64,000 bases of DNA from Bidens hawaiensis (GCA_021521415.1 JAIQDT010000677.1:558001-622000); one strand, 5' to 3'; positions 46,381 through 57,388 are shown, numbered from the stretch's first letter. The notes: a model not told the origin generated them from the letters alone. A program made the numbers and translations.

Positions 46381-48180
46381 TTTGTAGCCGGTGGATCAAG
46401 TGGTACTCAACAGACAGCAAGCAAGATTAGTGGATCTTCAAGTTCCTCAAGCAATAATTACTCTAAGATGCCAATGAGCGTCAAATCTGCTGAAGAGCAG
46501 TTTGGCCTCTATGCTTCATTTATTGCTTCATATGAAAACTATATTCAAGGAAAGGTGGTTGATCCAGCGATGCTAGATGAAGACTATGACCAGATCGATG
46601 CTGATGATCTGGAGGAAATGGATTTACAATGGCAGATGGCCATGATAGTGAGGAGAGTGAAGAAGTTTATGAGAAAGACGGGGAGAAAGTTTGTTGGTGG
46701 CAGGCCAGGGTTCGACAAGTCTAAGGTGAGGTGCTATAACTGTCAACAAAACGGGCACTTTGCCAAAGAGTGCAGAAACGAGCGAGTTGAACGTGGTCAG
46801 GGCCGGTCTGCACAGCACACTGGGAGTAGTAAAGAAGTCAATGCCATGATGTCCAGAGAAGCAGGTGAATACAACTGGAACCTGCATTCGAATGAAACTA
46901 GTGAACAGGCAAATATGGCTAAGGTTGAGAATGAAGAATGTGAGAAGATTACCGGAGAAGAGAAAGCTACTGGTAAGGAAAAAGCTTTCATGGCAGATAA
47001 CAATGATCAACTCTCCGAGGTAAGTTCTAAATCTATTTGTACTAAATGTGAGAATTTGTCTGAGCAACTTGCTACCATAACTGATCAGTATGTTCGTTTA
47101 GATGCTGAATTTAAAACTCTTAAAGAAGATCATCACTTTATGAAAGCAAGAGAAAACAGTTACAAAGTTAAAATAAAAGCGTGTGAAAAAGATGTTAAAA
47201 GCTTAAAAACAAAACTTGCTGAAAAAATTGAAGTAATTGATCTAAGTTATGAGGTTTTAGAAGAAAAGACTAAACTGATTGCTGAACGAGAAAAGCAGAT
47301 TGATGACCACCAGGTGAAAGTGGTGGAACTGAACCGAAAACTTGAGCAGTTCAGAAATTCCTCAACTATTCTTGATCACCTTGTTAGTGATCAAGGTACC
47401 TCTACAAAGAGGGGAGGAATTGGTTATCACGAGGTTCCACCACCTTATAACCACAATTACACTTTTAACCCTAGTGTTCAGAAATCTGTTGATTTTGAAG
47501 TTCCTCAGACAGTTCCAATCAAGGTTACGAGTAAAGAACCAAGTGTTAGTAGTGGCGAAACGAGTTCGCCTGTTTCAAGTGTGAAAATTTCTGTTACGAG
47601 TCCAGTCTCATCGGATTCGGATAAGTTGTCCGAATCGGGTAAGACAAAAGAGAAGGTAGTGTTACCCACTGGTGGAGAAAAAGATAAAACCTATAAAAAG
47701 TGTACTCCACTCAACCCGTACGTCCCACCTTATGTGAGACGAAAGGCCGGTAACACAGCCTCAACATCCAAAACAACATTTGAAAAGAAAATAGAGCATA
47801 GGTGTTGTTTTAGGTGTAATAAGTTAGGACATCTTGTTGCAGATTGCCCTCTGACGCCGAAATTCAGAGGTGTGAGGCCTATTAAAACTGAGCATAAGCC
47901 TAATGGTAATTTTAATACTGTTAAAAATGAAAACCCTTCAAAGTTCCGAAATGTAACTAATTCAAGTTTTCATAGAAACAGACCTCAGTTTAACAATGCT
48001 AATAACCAAACCGCTAGATATAATACTTTCAATACACATAGGTTTGGAAGGCCTCACACTCAATTTCCAAGGAGATTTCCTAATAGGACTGACAGGAATT
48101 ATCCAGATGCTAACTTTGGAAAGCAGAAGTACGGGATGTATAGATCCAAGACCAATTGGTCTTGGGTCCCTAGATTCTAA
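46381..48180 (+). pseudogene. SIRE Gag, C-terminal part with two zinc knuckles
   Basis: Continues Gag in the next frame; the first ATG in that frame is at 46468. It has CYNCQQNGHFAKEC near 46735 and CFRCNKLGHLVADC near 47815, both CX2CX4HX4C. Between them is a long Lys/Glu coiled-coil stretch (about 46990-47360) and a Ser-rich linker. The C-terminus is Asn/Arg-rich and ends SWVPRF with TAA. Nucleocapsid and RNA binding are the expected roles. Confidence 0.85.
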
Positions 48181-48194
48181 TCCTTTGCTTTATT

Positions 48195-49931
48195 GTGCAG
48201 GAACAGTTGAACAGGGCTGCCCACAGTCTTTGGATTGTAGATAGCGGCTGTTCCCGGCACATGACGGGTAACAAATACTTGTTGCACGACTTAAAACCTG
48301 TTCAAGGAGCGAGAGTTAGCTTTGCTGGTGAAAGTGGAGGAAGAATTACTGGAAGAGGAACGGTGTCCAATGGGAAAATAACTCTTGAGCATGTGAACTT
48401 TGTAGAAGAGTTGAAGCACAATCTGCTGAGTGTGTCGCAGATTTGTGATAAGGAGTACACTGTTCATTTCACGAAGAATGAGGCGATCGTGTTGAAGCAT
48501 GGTTTTCAGATACCAGACGAGTGGATAGTAATGAAAGCTCCACGTGATACAAATACTTATGTGATGGATATGAGGTCTACTGAAATGGCCACGGGAGAAT
48601 CATGTTTAATGATGAAAGCAAGCGAATCGGAATCCGAATTGTGGCACAGGAGGATGGGGCACATTCATCTTCGGAAGATGAACCACATTGTCAGGAATGG
48701 ACTTGTGATGGGCGTTCCCTTGAAAAGTTTTAACTTTGAAGACAAATGTATAGCATGCAAGAAGGGAAAGCAACACAAGAAATCCCATCTCACCAAGAAG
48801 GTCAACTCTATTGCCAGTACTTTAGAACTGCTTCACATGGATCTCTTCGGTCCCGTGAATGTAAAAAGTCTAGGAGGTATTTCTTACTGCTTGGTGATCA
48901 CTGATGACTACTCGCGATATTCGTGGGTATATTTTCTGAAATCGAAAGATGAGACGGCTCAAATGGTGAAGAATTTGATTACCAAAGTTGAGAACGTCAT
49001 GAGTAAAACAGTTAAGTTCATCAGAAGTGACAATGGAACGGAGTTCAAAAATTTTGAAATGGAGATCTTCTGTCTTCAGAAAGGAATTGAACACCAATAC
49101 AGCGCTCCGTATACTCCGCAACATAATGGAGTGGCTGAAAGGAAGAACCGAACTTTAATTGAAGGAGCCAGAACTATGCTGGCAGATTCGAAGCTTCCTG
49201 TGATGTTCTGGGCTGAAGCAGTTGCAACAGCCTGCTATGTTCTGAATAGAGTGTTAACCGTTAAGAGACTTGGTAAAACGTGTTACGAGCTTATTCATGG
49301 GAGGAAGCCCAACTTGAGTGGTCTTGAACCATTCGGGTCCCCTTGTTCGATCTTGAAGACAAATTCTAAATTTGGAGAAGTAGCCGATGAAGGAATATTA
49401 GTCGGTTATGTTGTTGGTACTCCCAACAGACGTGTCTTCAATACTTCGACTTGCAAGGTGGAGGTGGTGTGTAACACCGACATCACAAGTTACCAACCGC
49501 CAAAACCTAGCAATGGACCTGCTGAGCTTTTCGACTATGTTAAGCTTTTTAAGTCGTTTAACATACCGGATTTGGAAATTTCTGAAGAAGAAGAAAGTGC
49601 TGCGACGAAGATGATACTCGATGAGGAAGAAAATCTATTGCAAAGACAGCTGATTGATAAATGTCAACCTTCCTCATCAAACACTATCGGTACCCCTGCT
49701 GCCTCTGCTGAAGAAGAATTTATCAATCCTTTTCACTCTCAGCATGAAACAACCATTGATGAGATCTCTTCTAATTTGGAAGATAATTTGCATGTCGGTT
49801 CTGTTCCGACCACGAGAATTCATAAAGATCACCCTTTGGATAATGTGATTGGTGATGTGTCCTCAGGTGTACAAACGAGAAGTAGCTTGAATGAACATAC
49901 CTGTGTTTATACAAGCATTAAGGAGACATGA
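48195..49931 (+). pseudogene. SIRE protease and integrase
   Basis: Begins in a different frame from Gag. Protease motif WIVDSGCSRHMTG lies near codon 16. Integrase: HRRMGHIHLRKM and CIACKKGKQ (HHCC), then HMDLFGPVNV, RSDNGTEFKNF and NGVAERKNRTLIEGARTML (D,D,E). The chromodomain-less C-terminus runs into an acidic region. An in-frame TGA at 49929-49931 ends it. The same frame then continues directly into RT, so one nonsense mutation splits pol. Confidence 0.88.
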
Positions 49932-51503
49932 ATAATCAATGAATGCCTGTATACCTGCTTTATAAGCCAGATTGAACCGAAGAATTATCAAATGGCTTTA
50001 AAGGACAGCTCGTGGGTCGAAGCCATGCAAGAAGAGTTGGCTCAATTCGAGAAGATGGAAGTTTGGACTTTGGTTGAAAAACCAAAGAATGTGCATGCGA
50101 TAGGCACAAAATGGGTGTTTAAGTGCAAGAGAGATGATAAGGGGATTATTATCAGAAACAAGGCGAGGCTAGTCGTTAAAGGTTTTAATCAACAAGAGGG
50201 GATTGATTATAACGAAGTGTTCGCTCCTGTCGCTAGGTTGGAAGCTATAAGATTGTTTTTAGCGTTTGTTGCTTATGAAAAGATGAAGGTATTTCAGCTA
50301 GATGTGAAGAGTGCGTTTTTGAATGGGAAAGTTGATGAGGTTGTGTATGTTGAGCAACCTCCGGGTTTTCCTGACCCAGACTTTCCAGAACACGTGTACA
50401 GGTTGAGCAAGGCGTTGTATGGATTACATCAGGCACCTCGTGCCTGGTATTCAACTTTATCGGATTACTTGCTCGAGAATGGTTTTGAAAGAGGGAAAAT
50501 TGATAGCACGTTGTTCTTCAAAAGAGATGGAAGCAACTTCCTGCTGGTACAAGTCTACGTGGATGACATTATATTTGCTGCATCAAAAGTCTCCATGTGT
50601 CAGGAGTTTGAAGCCGTCATGAAGAAAAGGTTTGAAATGAGTGCTATGGGTGAACTAACTTTCTTTCTAGGATTGCAGGTTGATCAGAAGAAGGACGGGA
50701 TGTTCATTCATCAGACGAAGTATGTTCATGATGTGCTCAAGCGCTTCAAGATGGAGGACAGTTCTCCATATGATACTCCAATCTGCGTCAATCACAAATT
50801 GGGTGCTGAAGTAGACGGTGATGCAGATGTGGACCCAACTCAATATCGGGCAATAATAGGTTCTTTAATGTACTTAACTGCATCTAGGCCTGATATAATG
50901 TTTGCTGTTTGTCTTTGTGCACGTTTTCAGGCAAATCCAAAAGAATCTCATTTGAAAGGTGCAAAGAGGATACTGCGGTATCTCAAGGGCAAGCCGAAGC
51001 TGGGGTTGTGGTACCCGAGAGGAGGAGACTTGGAGCTGGTCGCTTACACAGATTCTGATTATGGAGGGTGCAATCAGAGTCGGAAGTCAACAACTGGAGG
51101 ATGTCAGTTTCTTGGTGGCAGATTGGTGTCGTGGCAATGCAAGAAGCAGACTTCAGTCGCAATTTCAACCTGTGAGGCAGAATACATGGCAGCATCCAAC
51201 TGCTGCTCTCAGGTTCTTTGGATTCAACAACAGTTGCGCGACTATGGTCTGAATTTCTTACTTACTCCTATTTGCATTGATAACACAGCTGCTATCTCAG
51301 TAACTAACAATCCCGTGAAACATAGTAAAACTAAACATATTGACATACGTCATCATTTTATACGGGATTGTGCTGAGAAGAAATTGATTGTGCTTGAAAA
51401 GGTGGATACGCTTAATAATTTCGCTGATTTAAACACTAAAGCGTTTGACAAATCCAGATTTCAAAACCTTATTGAACTGAATGGGATGATCAATCCCGAG
51501 TAA
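49932..51503 (+). pseudogene. SIRE reverse transcriptase and RNase H
   Basis: Same frame as the upstream integrase. RT: WVEAMQEELAQFEKMEVWTL, KARLVVKGFNQQEGIDYNE, LDVKSAFLNGKV, ALYGLHQAPRAWY and catalytic VYVDDIIFAASK. RNase H: STCEAEYMAASNCC, CIDNTAAISVTNNPVKHSKT and HIDIRHHFIRDCAE. All key residues are present and the frame is open to a natural TAA at 51503. It would be functional if the TGA were absent or read through. Confidence 0.88.
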
Positions 51504-52859
51504 CCATGCTTTTCTTGTGATTTAAAAAAAAAAAAAACGTCGCTAATCGCTTAAAAATATGTCGGTTACATCAGTTAGAAGGACTTGTCTTCGGATATGT
51601 TTTGGTCCTCATTTTCTACTTGTAGATTTTGAGGATAGCCATTAACCAGATTACTGATAGTGACCGTGGCGGTTTATGATGAGTTTTTCTTTCTTTCGCT
51701 TAAAATTAGTCGATCATACTTAGTTAGAAGGACACATACTAGTATGTGGTCGGTCCAGCTGATCCATTGGATCTTCGGGATAGCCGTTTACCTGAAGACT
51801 TTGTTTTGGTCGGGGCGATTTATGTTAAAATTTTGAAAGAAAAAGGGAAATGAAATTATTTTTCAAGTCTGTTACTTCGTAAGAAGTTCGTTAGCTATGT
51901 TTAACAGAAAATTGATCCAACCTTGGAAAATGATAGATATACTGATTCTGTGTGCTTAACTAGTGAAGTTATTAGGCTTAAAAGGCTTTAGGACAGTCAT
52001 TGTATGTCATGGTAACTTTTTATGGTGCGTAAAAGTAGACGTGATACAAACTAAATCTACTTGATTTTATGTGGAAACTCCTTAAGAGTTTTGCATGTCT
52101 TCATATATATCTTTCCGAATGATAGGCAGAAAAGCGATTACCCGGTCATACACGAGCCCATGTGTGTTCTGATTCCCGTGAAGATAGCGTCTCAAGATAC
52201 TGCAGTGATCCAGATTCGGGACTTGCAGTTAATTTCTACTTTGAAGTCTATGTTTATTTAAAAAAAAATAAAAAAAAAATAATAATATTTGGAGTTATTG
52301 AAACATATTAGTGATGATAAAATCAAGACTTCTCAATCTTAGAGTAAGAAGAAGAACGGGAAACAGATGAAGAGTACTTACAACTTAATCAGACACTATG
52401 GGTCGAGGTCAATTCGGGGTGACTTGGGGAAAGCCAAATACGCTTTGAGAATAGATAGGAGGCATCAATATTTCTGAGTTGTTGCCCACTTAAATTTTGA
52501 GGCTTAATCGAACCTAACTCGGATCACAGAAACGATGAAAACCACTTTAAGTTATACCTGCTTACAACCTGTCTCTATATGTCATAATACAGCTAAACAC
52601 GGATCTATGTGACAGTCACGTAATTAGTATGATTCTTGCTCGGATCTTTTCTAAAACGTGGTAGTCCCTAACTAGACTGAAATTTGATCCCTTATACTTT
52701 AAATTTTTTACGTTCTTGTACTTATATAGTTTTATGATTTTTAACTGGTTACTTAGAATTGATCATGTTATTTATTTCTTAAAGGAAAATTTATAACTTA
52801 ATTGATAACTGTTAACATTTTAAGGGTTAAATTTTGAAATTTTAGGCGATGTTATTGAA
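51504..52859 (+). other. Spacer after pol with an imperfect tandem duplication
   Basis: Two related ~150-bp blocks (51545-51695 and 51710-51840) share TCAGTTAGAAGGAC or TTAGTTAGAAGGAC, GGATAGCC and GGCGATTTATG-type words in order. A poly-A tract lies at 52260-52285. No reading frame stands out. Long spacers before the extra ORF are usual in SIRE elements. Confidence 0.6.
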
Positions 52860-52860
52860 C

Positions 52861-52912
52861 ATGCGAAGTTGTGGATAACTTCGCCTAGGCGAAGTTATCT
52901 GTAACTTCGCCT
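52861..52912 (+). promoter_or_regulatory. Internal GCGAAGTT array preceding a second TATA box
   Basis: Four half sites form two inverted pairs: GCGAAGTTGTGGATAACTTC then GC, and GCGAAGTTATCTGTAACTTC then GC. They lie 15-25 bases before CTATATAAGG, the same arrangement as in the LTR promoter. Confidence 0.6.
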
Positions 52913-52926
52913 GTACAACAGATCCC

Positions 52927-52937
52927 CTATATAAGGG
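52927..52937 (+). promoter_or_regulatory. Internal TATA box upstream of the extra ORF
   Basis: CCTATATAAGG lies about 680 bases before the ATG at 53616 and just after the internal array. It may start a subgenomic RNA for the extra ORF. This is inference from layout only. Confidence 0.5.
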
Positions 52938-52972
52938 ATACTTAACGTCAAATCTGGTCCTTATTTTCAATC

Positions 52973-53570
52973 AGCGAACTTACATTATCCTAGTTATCCG
53001 GCGAACTTATCGTTTATTCCGTATCCTTGTTCTTTTTTCCCAGATTCCACTCAGATTCAAAGGTTCGAGATGTCGTTTAATCATATATTACAAGTTCTTT
53101 CATGCTAATCAAGGGTCGTTTCGACCCGGTTATTAACCTCGAATCGTCGGACATTCAACCGATTTTCAAAACTTGTTGTTACGTGCTAATAAACATACTG
53201 ATCGTCAACATGTCCTTAAAACTTGTGTTTAAGAGTACTTAATCGTCTAAACTAGCCGAATCATCAACTGAACGTTGTTCCATAATCCTTACTGTCGCCG
53301 ATTCAGATTCAGGCGAACTTAAGGCTTAGGCGAAGTTATCTGTAACTTCGCCTGAGGCTTATCTTCGCCTGAGGCGAAGTTGTCATTAACTTCGCCTGAG
53401 GCGATGTTGTGATGAGGCGAAGTTAACATTAACTTCGCCTAGATCAATTTTCCTGAATATTAATTAGACGAACTTAAAGCTGAAGCGAAGTTGTTCCCAA
53501 CTTCGCCTCAACTTTAACTTCGCCTATACAGAGTTTATCACAACTTCGCTCATGGTAACCAGCGAACTTG
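52973..53570 (+). repeat. GCGAAGTT/AACTTCGC motif cluster in the extra ORF leader
   Basis: About eighteen half sites in 600 bases, densest at 53310-53440 and 53470-53570. Most are in inverted pairs with 5-8-base spacers, as in the gag leader. Confidence 0.85.
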
Positions 53571-53615
53571 TGTTATTCATTAACGTTTATCTAACTTGGT
53601 TAGTTTGTTGCAGAT

Positions 53616-56429
53616 ATGGCAGCGGTAGCGGGTGCTGGAGGTGCAGGAGGAGACGATGGTGATAACCAACGTCAATTTTTCCCGGGTCACAATATGTACA
53701 TCACCCTTGACCCGGAGGCGAGCGGTGTGGACGATTACCGCGAGATCATAACTTTCCTCCTACGCTCGAGGATTTTTCATGCTATCACGAACACTCTGCC
53801 GATATCTCTACCAAATATCGAAGACTTTTGGCAAACGGTAGAATATGATTGTCGTGTTGAGCCCCCGGTCATGAGAGCGACTGTGAACAATCAACAAGTT
53901 CAGTTCAATTCTGAACAGATTCGGGTGGCATTACGGTTTGGAGAAGAGACGAGGGACGATCCAACTGAGTTTGTGGCTCCGTTCCGTGATGGAGCGTTTC
54001 TCCGAATGGGCTACTCTGGTCCATTAGGTGATACCCAGAGGAGGAAGGGTTTCCTTCTAGATCAGTGGCGCTTCCTCATGCACGTTATGATAGTTTGCAT
54101 GTCTGGGAGGAAGGCGGGCACGGATGGTATGGGTGCGACCATGCAGTCTGCAATGACTGCACTGACTTACAATAAACGCTACAGTTTCAGTCAGATGGTC
54201 TTTTACGAGATAGACAGACAGAGGAGGGCGATGTCTCGGGAGCGGTTCATTATGTACCCACGTTTTATCCAGATGATATTGAACCATGTGGCTCCGAATC
54301 TACCTCAGAGACGCCCGATCAGATACGTAGAATCTGTGAGCAAACGTATCTTTGCTCAATGCCGCACTTCAAGTGCGAGGAGCAACCCTGAACGTCGTCC
54401 CAGGCATACTCCACTGTTTGGGTTTTTAATTAACCCAGAGTGTGTTCCTGCTGGTGGGGACGAGTTCAGAGATCCTCAACCGCGACAGGCAAGAGCAACT
54501 CAAGCTGTTCCTGCTCCTGCTGTGCCTGTTGTGTCGGCTGCAGAGGATATAGATCTTGACGCTGTTTTTGGAGGTCAAGGTTATTTTGATATGGATCAAG
54601 TTGAATTGGTGCAGGTCTCGGCTGCACAGGGTTCGGGTGTAAGTGTTACTAGAGCAGCAACTTCGATAGCTGACTCAGATTTGGATGAGATCATGGATGA
54701 GGGGAGACGGTTGATGGTGTCTCGAGAGAGAACTTTTGGGAAGAGAAAGAGAACGGAGGATGATGATGAGTCAGAAGAGGAAGAAGATATACATAAGCTG
54801 ATAAGAAGATCAAGACGGGAAAGGACAGGTGCTGGCATGGGAGCTGGAGAGACTTCAAGGATGGTACGTTTTGCTCCGGCCGCACTGTCTGGTATGTCTA
54901 TCGTTCCTTCTTCTGTACAGGTTACAAGTACAAGCGCTGCGGATGTTCCCGTGGTGGCTACATCATCTGCTGGCACTCCATCCATCACTGCTATCCAGAC
55001 GTCGACTCCGAAGATTGTGTCTCTACCACCTCCAACGCTTACTCAGTCGGTGGTAGCTGCACGATTTGTAGAGTCAACGGTCGTTACTACTGCAGGGTTA
55101 TCAGGTATGGTACCACCTGCGATTACGCCTGCTTCTGATGTCTCGCCTTCGCCTATGTCAGACTCAGAGAGAATAGCTTCACTAGAGCGGATCGTGGCAG
55201 AGCAATCGAAGACTATTCAACGCCTAGTGGAAGCAAATCAACTACAGTCATCCCTCCTGGTTGAGCATGGGAAAATTATAGATGCCTTGAAGGAGTTCTT
55301 GGCATCTCAGGGGGAGATGAGCTGTAAGGGCGACGAGCTCAGGACTAAAAGAAGAAATGACCGAGACGATGATCCCAATGCATCGAAAGATGCAGGTGGT
55401 GAGCTGCCAAGAACTTCTCAAGCTCTTGGTACTTCCACAGCTGAGGGGGAGTCTACCGACGCGGCTGGTGGTAATGATGTGGTGTTGGTGGAGGATGACG
55501 TGATTGATGCGTTGAGGGAACTTGACGATGATATGTTCAGCGATGATGTGTTGTTTGATGAAGATGTGCTGCCGAGTGATGTGATTGAGAAGATCGGTGA
55601 GCAGATTGAGATTGAGAGTGAAATTGAGGAAGGAGAGATAGTAGTAGAAGACGTTGAACACGAGATCCCTGATGTTGAGAAAGCCGACATGGGTACTGAG
55701 ATGGATGAGACTGAGTGGGAGGAGCAGCCTAGGTGGAAGGAAGGCTGTGCTCATTGGTTTATTAAGACCAAGAAGCCTGCTGTTCCAGCCATGTTCAAGA
55801 AGAGTTATAACATCAAAGGCTATGCTGAGTCGAAGAAGGGAATTATCTGTTGGATATATGATGAACAAATAAAGTTGTTTGTGGTGAAGCGTTATGATGG
55901 TATTCAATACTTCAAAAGAATGTTGAGATCTCTCAATACGTTGCCGGAATGTGAGGTGAAGGATTTGGCCAGGTTGGGCTTGATAAATAGAAGTGACGAC
56001 AACATGGCAAGAGTGATTGGGAAGATCGTGTGGAAAGAAAGCATAAAAGAAAAGAAGTTTGAATTATTAAAGCCACAGAAGGGAAAGCTCGTGGAGGATA
56101 CAGAAAGGGGAATGAGAGCAGATGGCAAGCCATGGATGGTGATGAAGTACAAACCGATCGGATGCATCAAGGAGGTTCCAACGAAGACTATGCCTCAAGA
56201 TGTGTTGAAGAATCTAAAATGGTGGTACGTTGATTGCCAGACTGCTGAAGCCGTGATGGAAGATGAAGACGAACAAGAAGTGCTGAGGGTGTATGATCCG
56301 ATGCATCTTGTTAACTTATCGAAAGCTGATCTGCAAGTGTTGAATGAAAAGAAGATATTCTATATTCCTGCTTGGAAGGATGAAGCAAGGAAATATCAGC
56401 GAGTAGTCACGGTGTGTGTTAGAGAATGA
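53616..56429 (+). CDS. Extra ORF of the SIRE element, 937 aa, unknown function
   Basis: Open from MAAVAGAGGAGGDDGDNQRQ to VVTVCVRE. The N-terminal ~230 residues form a folded-looking domain (FFPGHNMYITLDP, FLLRSRIFHAI, FNSEQIRVALRFGEE, LLDQWRFLMHVMIVCMSGRK, RFIMYPRFIQMIL). I recall it from other Asteraceae SIRE elements, without an assigned function. Then come a low-complexity Ala/Val/Thr-rich region, a basic/acidic block at about residues 372-395 (GKRKRTEDDDESEEEEDIHK) that could be a nuclear signal, a likely coiled coil at 515-560 (IASLERIVAEQSKTIQRLVE), and a very acidic stretch at 630-710. A C-terminal domain of about 230 residues contains paired Trp/Tyr (WWYVDCQ). I see no signal peptide or membrane helix, so 'envelope' is not supported. 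The start is the first ATG after a strong AG acceptor at 53612-53613. Confidence 0.8.
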   Translation: MAAVAGAGGAGGDDGDNQRQFFPGHNMYITLDPEASGVDDYREIITFLLRSRIFHAITNTLPISLPNIEDFWQTVEYDCRVEPPVMRATVNNQQVQFNSEQIRVALRFGEETRDDPTEFVAPFRDGAFLRMGYSGPLGDTQRRKGFLLDQWRFLMHVMIVCMSGRKAGTDGMGATMQSAMTALTYNKRYSFSQMVFYEIDRQRRAMSRERFIMYPRFIQMILNHVAPNLPQRRPIRYVESVSKRIFAQCRTSSARSNPERRPRHTPLFGFLINPECVPAGGDEFRDPQPRQARATQAVPAPAVPVVSAAEDIDLDAVFGGQGYFDMDQVELVQVSAAQGSGVSVTRAATSIADSDLDEIMDEGRRLMVSRERTFGKRKRTEDDDESEEEEDIHKLIRRSRRERTGAGMGAGETSRMVRFAPAALSGMSIVPSSVQVTSTSAADVPVVATSSAGTPSITAIQTSTPKIVSLPPPTLTQSVVAARFVESTVVTTAGLSGMVPPAITPASDVSPSPMSDSERIASLERIVAEQSKTIQRLVEANQLQSSLLVEHGKIIDALKEFLASQGEMSCKGDELRTKRRNDRDDDPNASKDAGGELPRTSQALGTSTAEGESTDAAGGNDVVLVEDDVIDALRELDDDMFSDDVLFDEDVLPSDVIEKIGEQIEIESEIEEGEIVVEDVEHEIPDVEKADMGTEMDETEWEEQPRWKEGCAHWFIKTKKPAVPAMFKKSYNIKGYAESKKGIICWIYDEQIKLFVVKRYDGIQYFKRMLRSLNTLPECEVKDLARLGLINRSDDNMARVIGKIVWKESIKEKKFELLKPQKGKLVEDTERGMRADGKPWMVMKYKPIGCIKEVPTKTMPQDVLKNLKWWYVDCQTAEAVMEDEDEQEVLRVYDPMHLVNLSKADLQVLNEKKIFYIPAWKDEARKYQRVVTVCVRE

Positions 56430-56490
56430 GTGCACGCGTGAAGATACATGATTACGAGACAAGAGCTAAAAGATAAAGATATGAAGCTAC

Positions 56491-56505
56491 TGCCAAGGGG
56501 GAGTC
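56491..56505 (+). promoter_or_regulatory. Polypurine tract, SIRE element
   Basis: TGCCAAGGGGGAGTC lies directly before the 3' LTR. Confidence 0.85.
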
Positions 56506-56968
56506 TGTTGATGCATAAATGTCAGTAGTTCATATGTCTAATGTCTGTAATCGAGTCTGTAATATTGTTTATGTATTTGTTTGTTTAAAGCGAAGTTGTT
56601 GACAAGTTCGCTTAGGCGAACTTGTTAACCAAGCGAAGTTGTTGACAAGTTCGCCTAGGCGAACTTGTTGAACGAGCGAAGTTATGGACAACTTCGCCTG
56701 AGGCGAAGTTGTCGTGTATTTATATAGTGTACGGCTGATCGTTTTAGTGTTGGTTTTAGAGTTCGAGTTACGTGTAATTCAGTGAGTCAAGTGACGTGAG
56801 GTCGAGAGTCTGTAAGAAACACGTGTTGAGTTATTAATATAACGTGTGTTTGTTCGTATCGTATTCGTGTGTTCGTGTGATTGTGTTCTACGTCCGTAAC
56901 GATCTACACAGGGATTCCGCACCTGTGTATATCGGGATATCGCGTGTGATCCGTCCAGGGAACCTACA
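56506..56968 (+). repeat. SIRE 3' LTR, 463 bp
   Basis: Matches the 5' LTR except for two transitions. It contains the same palindromic array and TATA box, and is followed by TSD ACTCT. Confidence 0.96.
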
Positions 56969-57388
56969 ACTCTCTCCGTCTCTTTCTCATCTCCGACGGA
57001 TTTCGACTCGGTTCATTCCCGATATCGAGCCACGACTCGTGAACACGAAAAAGGTATATAATTTGGGGTTTGGTATTGTTAATTTTTCATATATCGATTT
57101 GTCGGAATTAGATTGTTAATAATTAGCTTGGTAGTATCGGTTATGTTTTTGGTCAAATACTTTGAAACGAATCGGGTTTGCGTTGTTGGTATGAATTGGG
57201 TAAAAGATGAACACCCGGGAAATGGATATAATAAGTTCTTTAGTTTAATTATTTTGGTTCGGTTTGGTTGGTACGTTTGTTAAATTAGAGGTCTCGGGTT
57301 CGGGTCATCCTAGATCGGTTTTTGGTATTGTTTCTTGTTATACTTAATAAATTTATTATTACTATTAGTATTAACATAAATACGTAAA

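Larger units (their letters stand above)
44517..56968 (+). mobile_element. SIRE-type Copia element with extra 3' ORF (12.45 kb)
   Basis: 463-bp LTRs (TGTTGATGCA at one end, AACCTACA at the other) differ at only two positions. The exact duplication ACTCT flanks it (44512-44516 and 56969-56973). Order: LTR, primer site, motif-rich leader, gag with two zinc knuckles, protease, integrase, RT, RNase H, a 2.1-kb spacer, a 937-codon ORF, purine tract, LTR. Large size, the gag type and an ORF after RNase H are hallmarks of the SIRE/Maximus lineage. Coding lesions are one gag frameshift and one in-frame TGA in pol, while the extra ORF is open. Confidence 0.93.

Noticed and set aside
53616..56429. Calling the extra SIRE ORF an envelope gene
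   Set aside because: No signal peptide, membrane anchor, glycosylation-rich ectodomain or cleavage-like basic site stands out. Position alone is not enough.
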